This document shows, piece by piece, positions 48,032-56,963 of a stretch of DNA of 64,000 nucleotides. Position 1 is the first letter of the stretch. Every line of letters starts with the position of its first letter. A program made the translations under genes and the position numbers. The notes under the pieces were generated by a model. That model made no database searches. It saw nothing but the letters and a program-made list of their open reading frames with translations, and had not been told where the DNA came from. This DNA is from JAGLOK01 sp963677605 (GTDB taxonomy: Bacteria; Bacillota; Clostridia; Christensenellales; UMGS416), in the NCBI GenBank assembly GCA_963677605.2, contig CAXXDX010000006.1:1364001-1428000 (forward strand). Direction: 5' to 3'.

Positions 48032-48985
48032 TTATACAAAAAACCTTTGTGCCACCCACAGCAATATAGGAAAAATTACAACAAGGAAAAATAAACTTGT
48101 AGATAAAAAAGCGTTTATTGTTACAGCTTGATTTAGATTGTTCATTTTAGCAACCACCACAGCGTTTATGGCAACAGGCGATATCCCTGATATTATTACA
48201 GTCGCGATTGCTATTTTATCATTTAACAGCCAAAAAGCCAGTGCGCCCGAAATTATGGGCAACAGCAGAAATTTAACCAAGAATATTCGGGGAATGTCTT
48301 TGTGATATTTCATAGCATTTCTAAACTCTATAGCCGCTCCGATTGCGGTAAGCGACAGCCACGCAACAATCTTAATAAATTTATCCACAACTTCCGCCAT
48401 GATTTCAGGGCGGTTTATGCCTGAAAATTTTAGTATCAGACCAAAAATCATTCCTAGTATACTTATATTTGTGATGCGCAAAAATATTGCCTTGAAAGCA
48501 GAGCCTTTTTTCATTTTGTCCCTGTTTCCGAAGTAATTGCCTATCGTATGGCCAATCACATAATTATTTACAGCCTGAAAAAGCAAAATTAGGTTTACAT
48601 ATATAAGAGCAGGTTCCCCGAATATAATGTATGAACTTAACCCACCTACATTCAGTCTGTTGCTGAGCATTGAAGAAACAATAAAGCTTCCGCGCTCGTT
48701 GTTTGTTTTATATCTGTTCTTGCTGAGGAAAAAGCCCAGCACCGCACCTACAATCGGCACAAAAAAGCCTATAAGCGGGAGAAAAATGATGTCTCTTGAT
48801 ATGCTCATGTTCCAAAAAGTCAGAGCAATTGTAACAGGCATAAAAAAAGCCACATTTATTTTAATTAATATATCGAATTTCTCTTTTGGTATTTTCGCAA
48901 TTTTTTTTATTAGATACCCCACAATAAGGGGTAAAACAACACTGTAGCAAAAAACCCAAAGTTTCGCGTAAAAGCCCTGTGTCAT
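48032..48985 (-). CDS. AEC-family (auxin efflux carrier-like) transporter
   Basis: A 317-residue, ten-helix transporter of the AEC/BART group, probably an organic-acid or small-anion exporter. Helix-breaking motifs such as NVGGLSSYIIFG and SGISPVAINAVVVA match the family. It starts on the base after the stop of an Fe-S aldo/keto reductase, so it is the last gene of the long redox operon. It may export a product of that pathway. Confidence 0.85.
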   Translation of the reverse strand: MTQGFYAKLWVFCYSVVLPLIVGYLIKKIAKIPKEKFDILIKINVAFFMPVTIALTFWNMSISRDIIFLPLIGFFVPIVGAVLGFFLSKNRYKTNNERGSFIVSSMLSNRLNVGGLSSYIIFGEPALIYVNLILLFQAVNNYVIGHTIGNYFGNRDKMKKGSAFKAIFLRITNISILGMIFGLILKFSGINRPEIMAEVVDKFIKIVAWLSLTAIGAAIEFRNAMKYHKDIPRIFLVKFLLLPIISGALAFWLLNDKIAIATVIISGISPVAINAVVVAKMNNLNQAVTINAFLSTSLFFLVVIFPILLWVAQRFFV

Positions 48986-50161
48986 CTATCTGCCTAAAAT
49001 CGCATGAGTATCTTCTAAAAGCTCAGGAATGTTAAGCTGATATTCACACCACGAAAGGCAGTTTTCGCAGGCAATGCAGTCGCCGCCGTCTTTTTCAAAA
49101 AGAGAATAAGCGCCGACAAGCTCTTCAATATCTCCGCCGAACTCCTTTAAAAGCTCATATCTTGTGTGAAGCGCGAGTATGTCAGGGAAGTTTAATCCTT
49201 CCGGACACTCAAATTTTTCAAGGCAGTGCGTGCACTCCCTGCATTCTTTGTTTAAGATGCCTGTAACCCTTTTCGCATTTTTTTCAAGCTCAAGGCATTC
49301 ATCCTCCGGTATGCGCTCCATGTGCGATGCCGCAATGTCCGTTTCCAACTCTTCAATGTATTTGCAGCCTGCGTCAACCGTTGCAATATATTCGTTGCTC
49401 AGGCAGAATCTCAGCCTGTCTGTAGGAGTAATCTCGTAATAGTCTTTGAAGATTACCGAGTTTTTAATCATAGAGCTTCCGCCGAAAGCTTTCATGTTGA
49501 TTATAGCCATGCCTTTGTCGTATGCTCTTTTGAAAATGTTTCCGTATGTTTCAAGCTCTCTTGAAAATCCTGCAGCAAATACGTTATAAGGAAGCTCAGT
49601 CACTTGAAAGTTGTCAGTATCAATTGCTTCGCAGATAACCTCTTCGTGACCGTTGTGGCTGGAAAATCCGAGATAGTGAAAATATCCTTCATCCCTTAAC
49701 TTTAAAGCGTGATCCATAACACCTGTTTGTTTCATTTCATCAAAACGCTCGCGGGTGAGGCCGTGAAAGAAATACACAAGCTTTATGTCCTGCTCTCCGA
49801 TTTTCAGGCCGCCTAGCTGCGTGATACCAAGTTTTTCTCTGGAAAGGTTCAAGTCCTCGTCAAAAGCCTTAGGATTATAGCCGTGGCCTTTGGTTACAAC
49901 TATTATCGGTTCGTCCACTTTCTCATGCTCGCAAAGCGCTTCTTTTACCAGCACTTCGCTTTCAAAAAGCCTTCCGTCTTCTTTTTCGTGCACATACACA
50001 CGCGCCGTATCTATCAGGTTGATGCCTGCATCAAGCGAGGCGTGTACGACTTTTTTTGCTTCTTCTTCACTGTCCAAAAGCCTTATGTTCATAGCGCCAA
50101 GGCTTACTTCTGTTACCTCAAGTCCTGTGTTTCCAAACTTTCTTCTTTTAATAGGTTTCAT
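48986..50161 (-). CDS. Aldo/keto reductase with C-terminal 4Fe-4S domain (second of pair)
   Basis: A 391-residue protein. Residues 1-280 form the AKR barrel (FGNTGLEVTEVSLGAMN; active-site Asp/Tyr in DTARVYVHE; Lys in VVTKGHG). The C-terminal part carries CRECTHCLEKFECP and CIACENCLSWC, two ferredoxin-like Cys groups. The start ATG 50159-50161 has AGGAG upstream; a longer frame to 50287 runs into the preceding gene. The substrate is unknown. It is paralogous to the next gene. Confidence 0.9.
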   Translation of the reverse strand: MKPIKRRKFGNTGLEVTEVSLGAMNIRLLDSEEEAKKVVHASLDAGINLIDTARVYVHEKEDGRLFESEVLVKEALCEHEKVDEPIIVVTKGHGYNPKAFDEDLNLSREKLGITQLGGLKIGEQDIKLVYFFHGLTRERFDEMKQTGVMDHALKLRDEGYFHYLGFSSHNGHEEVICEAIDTDNFQVTELPYNVFAAGFSRELETYGNIFKRAYDKGMAIINMKAFGGSSMIKNSVIFKDYYEITPTDRLRFCLSNEYIATVDAGCKYIEELETDIAASHMERIPEDECLELEKNAKRVTGILNKECRECTHCLEKFECPEGLNFPDILALHTRYELLKEFGGDIEELVGAYSLFEKDGGDCIACENCLSWCEYQLNIPELLEDTHAILGR

Positions 50162-50168
50162 AAATCTC

Positions 50169-51284
50169 CTAATAATTTTCTCTTCCCGCAAGCTTATAGT
50201 CAGCAAGCGCCACTTTTTCTTCAATGTTAATTCCGTATAGGCACAGCCCCGCACAGTCTCCGCAGTTTGTGCACGCGCTTCCGTCAACTGAAAGATTGCT
50301 ATACTCAGCTTCTGCTCTCTCTCTGGAGCCGAACCAGAACCTCAGCCTGTCGCGCAGAGCAAAGTCTGCGGTGTCTGTCACTTCGCCTGTTCTCATCTGC
50401 CTGTCATAAAGTCCTTCCAGTCTGAACACTTCCTCAAAGTCTATCCCCTGAGGACATTTGCCGGTGCACGCTCCGCACCTTCTGCACACATATCTTCCAA
50501 GCTCCGGCGCCATGACCGAAATCTCTTTCATTTCTTTATCTGAAAGCTGCACAAAATCCTCAGCATACGAAAGGTCCATTTTGAGCATTTCTTCGCTGTT
50601 CATTCCGGTAACGACGATAGAGACCGGCAGCGAGAACGCATACTTAAATGCATCTTCCGCGTTTCTGTATAAAAGACCGTCAGCCAAAGGTTTCATAAGG
50701 ATTATACCGATGTTTTTTTCGTTTGCCAATGGCACAAGATCGCCCAGAAGCTTCGGGAAATTGTGAATGTCGTAATAGTTAAGCGTTGTCATTACAGCCT
50801 CAAAAGGCGCGCGTTTTAATGCATCAATCAATACATCCGGCTGCCCGTGCATGCTGAGACCGATGTGAAGTACTTTGCCTTCCTCTTTCATCTTTAAAGC
50901 TTCAGAGAACGCACCGCCGGGAGCGAGTATTGCATCAAGCTCATCCATTGTGCCCACGCCGTGCATCAGTATTATTTCAACATGGTCGGTTTTGAGGTTT
51001 TTAAGGCTGGTTTCCACCTGCTCGCGAAAACCCGCGCCGTCGCGCTTGTTTGCCTTTGTGACAAGCACATATTCATCCCTTCTGTGGGATATTGCGTTTC
51101 CAATCTTGCGCTCGGACTCGCCGCTTCCGTAGCTTATCGCAGTTTCAATATAGTTTCCGCCTGCGTCAAGATACGCATTTAGCAGCTTGTCCGCTTTTTT
51201 CTGGGGAATTTCAAGAAGATGAAATCCTCCGAAGCCAAGAATCGTCACCTCAAGTCCAGTTGCGCCGATTGTTCTTTTCTGCAT
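50169..51284 (-). CDS. Aldo/keto reductase with C-terminal 4Fe-4S domain (first of pair)
   Basis: A 371-residue AKR (ATGLEVTILGFGG; Tyr in ETAISYGSGESE; Lys in LVTKANK) with a C-terminal Fe-S part: CRRCGACTGKCP and CTNCGDCAGLC. It is 7 nt upstream of its paralogue and 36 nt downstream of the redox-disulfide gene, within the ArsR-type operon. Fe-S AKRs of this layout are common in anaerobes, and their substrates are mostly unknown. Confidence 0.9.
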   Translation of the reverse strand: MQKRTIGATGLEVTILGFGGFHLLEIPQKKADKLLNAYLDAGGNYIETAISYGSGESERKIGNAISHRRDEYVLVTKANKRDGAGFREQVETSLKNLKTDHVEIILMHGVGTMDELDAILAPGGAFSEALKMKEEGKVLHIGLSMHGQPDVLIDALKRAPFEAVMTTLNYYDIHNFPKLLGDLVPLANEKNIGIILMKPLADGLLYRNAEDAFKYAFSLPVSIVVTGMNSEEMLKMDLSYAEDFVQLSDKEMKEISVMAPELGRYVCRRCGACTGKCPQGIDFEEVFRLEGLYDRQMRTGEVTDTADFALRDRLRFWFGSRERAEAEYSNLSVDGSACTNCGDCAGLCLYGINIEEKVALADYKLAGRENY

Positions 51285-51320
51285 GATACTCCCCCTTGAT
51301 ATTTAATTTGTTAAAATGAA

Positions 51321-51551
51321 TTATTCGAGAATTCTTATTATCTGCTTTGTGTTTAAAAGCTGACCTGAAACCTTAACCACTTCATCCACAACCAGAGCAG
51401 GCGTGCTCATAACGCCATATGCCATGATGTCTTTCATCGCAGTGACTTTCACTACTTCAGCTTCTATTCCCATTTTTTCAATTGCCTGATTTACATTCTC
51501 TTCGAGCTTTTTGCATTTTTTGCAGCCCGATCCCAATACCTTTATAACCAT
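51321..51551 (-). CDS. Thioredoxin-fold redox-active disulfide protein (TM0996/MTH895-like)
   Basis: A 76-residue thioredoxin-fold protein with GCKKCKKL (CxxC at residues 10 and 13) and the cis-Pro in STPALVV. Such proteins commonly sit beside ArsP/YraQ-type permeases. It probably reduces or hands over a thiol-bound metalloid or disulfide in the cytoplasm. It lies 9 nt downstream of the Cys-rich Fe-S protein gene. Confidence 0.92.
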   Translation of the reverse strand: MVIKVLGSGCKKCKKLEENVNQAIEKMGIEAEVVKVTAMKDIMAYGVMSTPALVVDEVVKVSGQLLNTKQIIRILE

Positions 51552-51560
51552 AATTTTCTC

Positions 51561-51923
51561 CTAACAGCAACCGCAGCCGCAGCCGCCTTTTTCTTCCTGT
51601 TTGTCACTTTCTCCGCAGCAGCCCTGTGAGCTGTCATCCCCGCAGCCGCAGCCGCTATCGTTTCCTCCGCAGCAATCCGATGAAGAATCATCTCCGCAGC
51701 AGCTTTCACTCTTTTGGACTGTTTCCGCGCCAAGGTATGTTATAGCCTCGCTCGGGCAGATTGAGCCGCAGCCTGTGCACCCGTGCACACATCCTTCAGG
51801 AAACACTACCTTAGGGAAGTCTCTTGAATTAAGTTCATACACTCCGTGTGAGCATTTGTCGTAGCACACCAAACATCCTGTGCATTTGTCATAGTCGATT
51901 ATAGGATACCACGTTTTAGACAT
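51561..51923 (-). CDS. 4Fe-4S protein with a cysteine-rich C-terminal tail
   Basis: A 120-residue protein with 20 cysteines. Residues 1-70 form a ferredoxin-like domain: CTGCLVCYDKC (Cys14, 17, 20, 24) and CVHGCTGCGSIC (Cys45, 49, 52, 56). The last ~47 residues are a low-complexity tail of Gly, Ser, Asp and 12 cysteines, mostly as CC or CGC units and ending CGCGCC. The tail looks like a soft-metal or metalloid binding site. It sits between an ArsP-like permease and a redox-disulfide protein behind an ArsR repressor, so it may pick up an As, Sb or similar ion for reduction or export. Confidence 0.85.
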   Translation of the reverse strand: MSKTWYPIIDYDKCTGCLVCYDKCSHGVYELNSRDFPKVVFPEGCVHGCTGCGSICPSEAITYLGAETVQKSESCCGDDSSSDCCGGNDSGCGCGDDSSQGCCGESDKQEEKGGCGCGCC

Positions 51924-51940
51924 AAATTCCTCCGATTAAG

Positions 51941-52909
51941 TTAAATTATTAAGTGACCGATTAAATTAAACAGATAACCGGTTAATACTATTCCGATTCC
52001 AACAATCACAACAAACGCTGCGATAAGCTTAGGCTTTATCACCTTTCTAAGCAGTATCATCTCAGGAAGAGACAGTGCCGTAACCGCCATCATAAACGAC
52101 AGCGCCGTGCCGATTCCCACCCCTTTTCCGATAAGCGCTTCCGCGATTGGTATAGTGCCCAGTGCGTTTGAGTAAAGCGGTATTCCCGCGATAACGCCCA
52201 CAAGAACAGCAAGCGGATTGTCAGGTCCTGCGTATTTTGAAAGGAACTCTTCCGGCGCCCATCCGTGAATGGCAGCTCCCAGCGCGATACCTATTATAAG
52301 GAAAATCCAGATGCGCTTTATGATATCTTTCATATTGTTGAGTGCAAACTGAAGCCTGTCCTTCTGCGTCATTTTCTTTATGTCTATGTCTGCAGACTGC
52401 ATCTCGTAGACATATTCTTCAACATGGCGCTCCATCTTCATTTTGCCTATTATTGCGCCGCCGATAACGCCGACTAGAACTCCAGTTACAACATATATCG
52501 CAGCTATCTTCCAGCCGAATGTGCCGAGAAGTATCGCAAATGCCGCTTCATTTACAATAGGCGATGTTATAAGAAACGAAAACGTTAAGCCCAGCGGCAC
52601 ACCCGCCTCGACAAATCCTATAAAAAGAGGCACAGACGAACACGAACAAAAAGGAGTCACAATCCCCAGAAGCGATGCCATGAAGTTGCCGCCGATGCCG
52701 TTAAACCTTGCCAGAATCTTTTTGGTTTTTTCAGGCGGAAAGTAGCTTCTGATGTATGATATCGCAAATATCATAATACCAAGAAGTATGATGATTTTTA
52801 TTGTGTCGTATATAAAAAAGTGAACGCTTGAACCCAGATGTGTATCCATTCCCAGATTGAATACATTTTCCACAAGCAGGGCAACAAGCCTGTCAAGCCA
52901 GTTAAACAT
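51941..52909 (-). CDS. ArsP/YraQ-like permease (DUF318)
   Basis: A 322-residue, eight-helix permease. The family motif TPFCSCSSVPLF (Cys88 and Cys90) is followed by GFVEAGVPLGLTFSFLITSP and SPIVNEAAF. ArsP members export trivalent organoarsenicals; other members are of unknown substrate. It lies 3 nt downstream of the arsR-like gene and upstream of the Cys-rich Fe-S gene. Confidence 0.9.
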   Translation of the reverse strand: MFNWLDRLVALLVENVFNLGMDTHLGSSVHFFIYDTIKIIILLGIMIFAISYIRSYFPPEKTKKILARFNGIGGNFMASLLGIVTPFCSCSSVPLFIGFVEAGVPLGLTFSFLITSPIVNEAAFAILLGTFGWKIAAIYVVTGVLVGVIGGAIIGKMKMERHVEEYVYEMQSADIDIKKMTQKDRLQFALNNMKDIIKRIWIFLIIGIALGAAIHGWAPEEFLSKYAGPDNPLAVLVGVIAGIPLYSNALGTIPIAEALIGKGVGIGTALSFMMAVTALSLPEMILLRKVIKPKLIAAFVVIVGIGIVLTGYLFNLIGHLII

Positions 52910-52912
52910 ATA

Positions 52913-53293
52913 TTATTTTCCCTTCAATACGCTTTCAATTTTTTGCGGACAGTCGCAGATTTCCCTGCATGTTAAGCCCGATTCAATATATCTTTGCATT
53001 TTATTTTTATCTTCAATCAGCGTTTCGTCTTTATCTGATATATCCTGAATATAATCAAACAAGAGCTTGTTTTCTTTGTAGAACTTCTCGCTTATTACAT
53101 TATGAACCCACTGCGCATCCTGCTGTGTAGCGGTCATTCCCACTAAGCGCAGTTTTGAAAGGTGCCTTGATACACTGGTGATTGAAAGCTCTAAAATGGT
53201 GCTCATTTCGGTAACACACCATTTCTGCTTCATCAGCATATTGAGAATCCTAACCCTTGAAAAATCGGAAAGCACTTTAAATATCTGTTCCAT
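52913..53293 (-). CDS. ArsR/SmtB-family repressor
   Basis: A 126-residue winged-HTH repressor (recognition helix region SITSVSRHLSKLRLVGM). Candidate sensor cysteines are Cys26 in KWCVTEM, at the usual ArsR alpha3 position but single, and a C-terminal group Cys109, 113 and 115 in TCREICDCP. A perfect 22-bp palindrome overlaps its own start region downstream of the promoter, as expected for autorepression. It is the first gene of the permease-Fe-S-redox-AKR operon. Confidence 0.93.
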   Translation of the reverse strand: MEQIFKVLSDFSRVRILNMLMKQKWCVTEMSTILELSITSVSRHLSKLRLVGMTATQQDAQWVHNVISEKFYKENKLLFDYIQDISDKDETLIEDKNKMQRYIESGLTCREICDCPQKIESVLKGK

Positions 53294-53309
53294 AGCACCA
53301 CCCCTTGCT

Positions 53310-53331
53310 TATTTGCGCATATGCGCAAATA
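53310..53331 (-). promoter_or_regulatory. ArsR-type operator, perfect 22-bp palindrome
   Basis: The half-site TATTTGCGCAT is followed directly by its reverse complement. It lies from about +2 to +23 relative to the expected start site and 17 nt before the repressor ATG. Confidence 0.88.
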
Positions 53332-53332
53332 C

Positions 53333-53361
53333 AAGATATAACAAAAAAGAAGGTTTGTCAA
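53333..53361 (-). promoter_or_regulatory. Promoter of the ArsR operon
   Basis: On the minus strand, -35 TTGACA (53356-53361), a 17-nt spacer and -10 TATCTT (53333-53338). The -35 falls in the loop of the preceding gene's terminator. Confidence 0.82.
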
Positions 53362-53368
53362 CCTTCTT
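53347..53368 (-). terminator. Terminator of the GNAT operon, overlapping the next promoter
   Basis: On the minus strand AAGAAGGTT, loop GACA, AACCTTCTT, then TTTT, starting right after the TAA of the GNAT gene (53371-53373). Confidence 0.85.
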
Positions 53369-53370
53369 AA

Positions 53371-54174
53371 TTAATCCCACCATCCAACTTTTGTGTTTTT
53401 CTTTTTTATCCAAAGCCACTCATCCGTTTTTATAGTAAAACCGCATTTCTCATAAAATCCGTCAGCCACACCGCCAACCCTTATAATGTCTGATTTTGAC
53501 CGTGCTCTCTTTACTATTTCAGAAAGCAGATATCTTCCTACGCCGTAACCCTGATAATCCCGAAGAACATATATCCATTCCAGTTCTGTTTCAAAGATTT
53601 TCTCATCGTAAACACAAATGCCTACGCCCACGGCTTTGTTTGTTTTCTTCTCTCTTATCATTACCCAGAGATTCGATGCAAAAACAGGCTGCTTTTTTAA
53701 TGAATCAAGCTTATTTACAGTCATAATTTCTGAATATTTTTCGCCGCTGCCATTTATTATCTTGCACACTTCTTTTGCGCTGCCGCTTTGGCTAAAATCA
53801 AAGCTTTCGGCATAATAACTGGATGAGCGATTATCTACAGAATGATTTCTATCATAAATCAGAGCTTTTCCACAAAAAACATCATGGCTATCGTTAAGCA
53901 TTTCCAAATGCTTTTTATATTTGCTGTGTATGTATATCAGATCCATATTTATGATCTGTTCATCAGGCAATATCATTTCACCATCTTCCGACCAATAATA
54001 AACCAGCCTGTTCCTGTTCACAGCATAATAATGCTTTGCTCCATTATACGATTTAGAATAAATATCCGCACTTAAAATAAGCTCTCTGTATTTCCAGAAA
54101 GCAAACCCGAATTTCTCAGGCGAAGTTATATAACTTTTTTCGCATTGTGATACAAATTCATTAACATTATTCAT
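53371..54174 (-). CDS. GNAT-family acetyltransferase with N-terminal extension
   Basis: A 267-residue protein with a ~150-residue N-terminal part of unclear fold and a C-terminal GNAT domain (ETELEWIYVLRDYQGYGVGRYL; FYEKCGF). It ends the YitJ-GNAT-GNAT operon, 10 nt after the double-GNAT gene. The substrate is unknown. Confidence 0.8.
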   Translation of the reverse strand: MNNVNEFVSQCEKSYITSPEKFGFAFWKYRELILSADIYSKSYNGAKHYYAVNRNRLVYYWSEDGEMILPDEQIINMDLIYIHSKYKKHLEMLNDSHDVFCGKALIYDRNHSVDNRSSSYYAESFDFSQSGSAKEVCKIINGSGEKYSEIMTVNKLDSLKKQPVFASNLWVMIREKKTNKAVGVGICVYDEKIFETELEWIYVLRDYQGYGVGRYLLSEIVKRARSKSDIIRVGGVADGFYEKCGFTIKTDEWLWIKKKNTKVGWWD

Positions 54175-54184
54175 GTTATGTTTT

Positions 54185-55138
54185 TTATCCCATAAACTCC
54201 AAAGCGTTCATTTTCTCAAAATAGATAAGTTCATAGTCGCGGATAGGTTCGCGCTCTTTTTCCACATAGCCCCGCTCTTTATAAAAATCAAGCGTCTTTT
54301 GCGTTTTAGATCCCGTAAACAGTTTATACTTTGTATGTTCCCTGAAATAGTCCTCCACAGCATACATAAGTGCGTGTCCCGCGCCTTTGCCCTGATGTTC
54401 GGGCAACACCCAAAGCCTTGATATATGGCACTCGCCGTCTGATTCCTCTCCGCGAACAGATCCTATTATCCTGCCTTCGGATTTTAACACGAACACAGCT
54501 GCCTCTTTTATTGCGCGCTTTATACTTTCTTCCGTTTCAACCATGGGAGGCATGTTCATGTGGTCATGCGCTCCGGCAACTGCGCCGAAAGCCTGCTTTT
54601 GCCCGTCAAGTATTTCGGCTGCTTCGTCTTCTGACGCCTCTTCAATCACCCATCCGTTAGGCACAAAGTTTTTAACCATCGTACAGTATGCAAGAAACTC
54701 GCCGGCTTCCATTTCCTCGGCTGCAAAGTTTATCGGCTCATATCCTTTAGCATTGTAATACTTCCAAGTGTTTGGGTTGGCATACAACATCACATACTGT
54801 CCGCCGCGCTCTTCGGCAAGCTCTTCCACCTTTGACATAAACACTTTGCCTATTCCCATCTTCTGAAAGTCGGGATGGATAAAAAGCCTTTTAAGCTCAT
54901 TGTCGTAATATGTAACTGTGCCTATAAGTTTATCTTTGTCATATGCTCCGTATATTACAGCATTGCTATTAAGTTCATCTTCAACGCTTTTTACGCTGTG
55001 ATAGTCATAAAACCATTTAAGCGCAGAAGGCGGATAGATGTTGCCCAGAGAAAAGCTTATCACCTCATGCACTAAATCGACGATTCTTTCCGAATCGCCT
55101 TTATCAAGTCTTTTAATTTCAAATTTTCCTTTTTTCAT
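54185..55138 (-). CDS. Tandem (double) GNAT acetyltransferase
   Basis: A 317-residue protein with two GNAT domains. The first (about 5-150) has RLFIHPDFQKMGIGKVFM; the second (about 165-310) has RLWVLPEHQGKGAGHALM. Such doubles are sometimes active in only one half. Its start overlaps the stop of the YitJ-like gene by 4 nt. Confidence 0.88.
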   Translation of the reverse strand: MKKGKFEIKRLDKGDSERIVDLVHEVISFSLGNIYPPSALKWFYDYHSVKSVEDELNSNAVIYGAYDKDKLIGTVTYYDNELKRLFIHPDFQKMGIGKVFMSKVEELAEERGGQYVMLYANPNTWKYYNAKGYEPINFAAEEMEAGEFLAYCTMVKNFVPNGWVIEEASEDEAAEILDGQKQAFGAVAGAHDHMNMPPMVETEESIKRAIKEAAVFVLKSEGRIIGSVRGEESDGECHISRLWVLPEHQGKGAGHALMYAVEDYFREHTKYKLFTGSKTQKTLDFYKERGYVEKEREPIRDYELIYFEKMNALEFMG

Positions 55139-56895
55139 AATGCCCTATTGTATACATCAAAGAACTCCGCTGCAACACTTATTTTTCCGAAAGGCAGCAT
55201 AAGGTATATTCCGTCAGCATATCTAAGCGCGCGTTTTGCTATCCCCACAGAGTATTTAATACCTTCTGTCTGCTGATTTTTCTCATTAGCATTCTGCAAA
55301 ACCGAAATAAGCTCTTCCGGAATGCGTATTCCCGGAACTTCGTTTTTAAGAAACAGTGCATTTCTAAGGGATACGGGCGGAAGTATACCCGCATATACTT
55401 TTGCGTCCAGACTGTCTTTCATCAGCTTGATGTTTGTTATCGCTTCATCCGAGTATATCGGCTGGGATAAAAACACATCCGCTCCGGCTTCTTTTTTCTT
55501 TGATGCGCGTTTAAGCTCTGCCTGAAAGTTTGGAACGGTAAAATCAACTGCAGCATAAAGTTTAATTGGATCATCTGCAAAAAACTCGGCGTTCATATGG
55601 CCTATAAGCTCAACAAGCCTCGTTCCCGTGATGTTAAAAACGCTTTTAATATTGTCGCGGCTTCCTGCTGCAACAGGATCCCCCGTCACGCATAGCACAT
55701 CGCGAAGCCCCATTGCCCAAGCGGCCAGTATGTCGCTTCGAAGAGCCGTCACATTTCTGTCGCGGCAGCACAGATGCGTTATCGTATCCACATCGCACTC
55801 GCCTCTTACAAGGCTTGAAATCATGAGCGGATTCATCCGCGCGCGTCCCAGCGGCGAGTCCGGCAAGGTGATGTGCGTGACACCCATACCTTTTAGCTTT
55901 TCAATCTTTCCTATAAGCCCTTTTGTTCCTGCCTTAAGCGGCGGCGGTACTTCAACCAGAAGGTCTATATCAGGAGCAGATGCTGCGATTTCTTCCTCGT
56001 TGGCATAGTGCTTTGTCTGTTTTTTTAATGTTATGCCTTTTTCTATTTCATCACGGATAAGCGCAATATGCCCGGGAGTGGTTCCGCAGCATCCGCCGAC
56101 AACTTTAACTCCTTCGGCTGCGATGTCCGCCATTATGCCTGCAAAATATTTCTCATTGTGAGAGTAGTTCATCCTGTCGCCGACGCGCTCTGGAAAGCTC
56201 GCATTGGGCAGCGCCGTAACAGTTTTATCCGTAAGTTTCTTAACGCTTTTTATATGGCGCAAAACGTGTACAGGTCCGCTTGCGCAGTTAAGCCCCAACG
56301 CATCTATTGGAAGCCTATCCGCCTCCGAGAACAGTTCGCGCAGCGGTATTCCCGTTCCTGTGTGCGAGTCGGGGTGCAGTGCAAACTGGCAGATTATAAA
56401 CGCTTCAGGCTTTTTATCTCTGAGGTAGGTAACAGCTTCGTCAAGCGGAGTGATTGATGTCATCGTCTCAAATACGAATATGCTTGCTCCGAGGTCTATG
56501 AATTCATCTATAATCGCTTTGTATTCGGCAAGCTTTTCGTCGTTTGTGATTTCTTCGTCTATATCGGAAATGGAGCTTATCGGCCCGATATCGGCAGCGA
56601 CGTAAACGTCCCTTCCCTCGGCGCAGGCGACTGCCAACTCATAGCCGCGCCTTATAATCTCGCTGCGCTCCCTGTCATCTGAGGAGAGCAGGTATTTGTT
56701 TGCGGCAAAAGTGTTTGTGCGCAAAAGCTTTGCCCCTGCGCGTATATAGTCGCTGTGAATGCTTGTTACTCTTTCGGGATTTAATAAATTTGCGCGTTCG
56801 CAAAGAGAGTCATGCCCGTATTTTAAGGCATAATATGTGCCGAACGCTCCGTCTGTTAGCAAAATGTTGCTTTTTAAATATTCTTTTAACTGCAT
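55135..56895 (-). CDS. Bifunctional homocysteine S-methyltransferase / methylenetetrahydrofolate reductase (YitJ-like)
   Basis: A 586-residue fusion. Residues 1-~290 are the homocysteine methyltransferase barrel, with LTDGAFGTYYALK, LGLNCASGP and VGGCCGTTPGH as zinc ligands. Residues ~310-586 are a MetF-type flavoprotein with GVTHITLPDSPLGRARMNP and CVTGDPV. It makes 5-methyl-THF and passes a methyl group to homocysteine. It heads an operon with two acetyltransferase genes. No SAM riboswitch is seen upstream. Confidence 0.93.
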   Translation of the reverse strand: MQLKEYLKSNILLTDGAFGTYYALKYGHDSLCERANLLNPERVTSIHSDYIRAGAKLLRTNTFAANKYLLSSDDRERSEIIRRGYELAVACAEGRDVYVAADIGPISSISDIDEEITNDEKLAEYKAIIDEFIDLGASIFVFETMTSITPLDEAVTYLRDKKPEAFIICQFALHPDSHTGTGIPLRELFSEADRLPIDALGLNCASGPVHVLRHIKSVKKLTDKTVTALPNASFPERVGDRMNYSHNEKYFAGIMADIAAEGVKVVGGCCGTTPGHIALIRDEIEKGITLKKQTKHYANEEEIAASAPDIDLLVEVPPPLKAGTKGLIGKIEKLKGMGVTHITLPDSPLGRARMNPLMISSLVRGECDVDTITHLCCRDRNVTALRSDILAAWAMGLRDVLCVTGDPVAAGSRDNIKSVFNITGTRLVELIGHMNAEFFADDPIKLYAAVDFTVPNFQAELKRASKKKEAGADVFLSQPIYSDEAITNIKLMKDSLDAKVYAGILPPVSLRNALFLKNEVPGIRIPEELISVLQNANEKNQQTEGIKYSVGIAKRALRYADGIYLMLPFGKISVAAEFFDVYNRAL

Positions 56896-56963
56896 AATTT
56901 ATATTATAATATACAGTATAAGTCATATAAATACAACTTATCGCAAAATTTTTATAAATTGCG

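Noticed and set aside
50162..50287. Upstream extension of the second Fe-S aldo/keto reductase
   Set aside because: It overlaps the preceding AKR gene and lacks homology; the ATG at 50161 has a good ribosome site.
48032..53293. Firm call of an arsenic resistance operon
   Set aside because: No arsC, arsB or acr3 is present and the repressor lacks the classic CVC motif, so the metalloid link remains inference.
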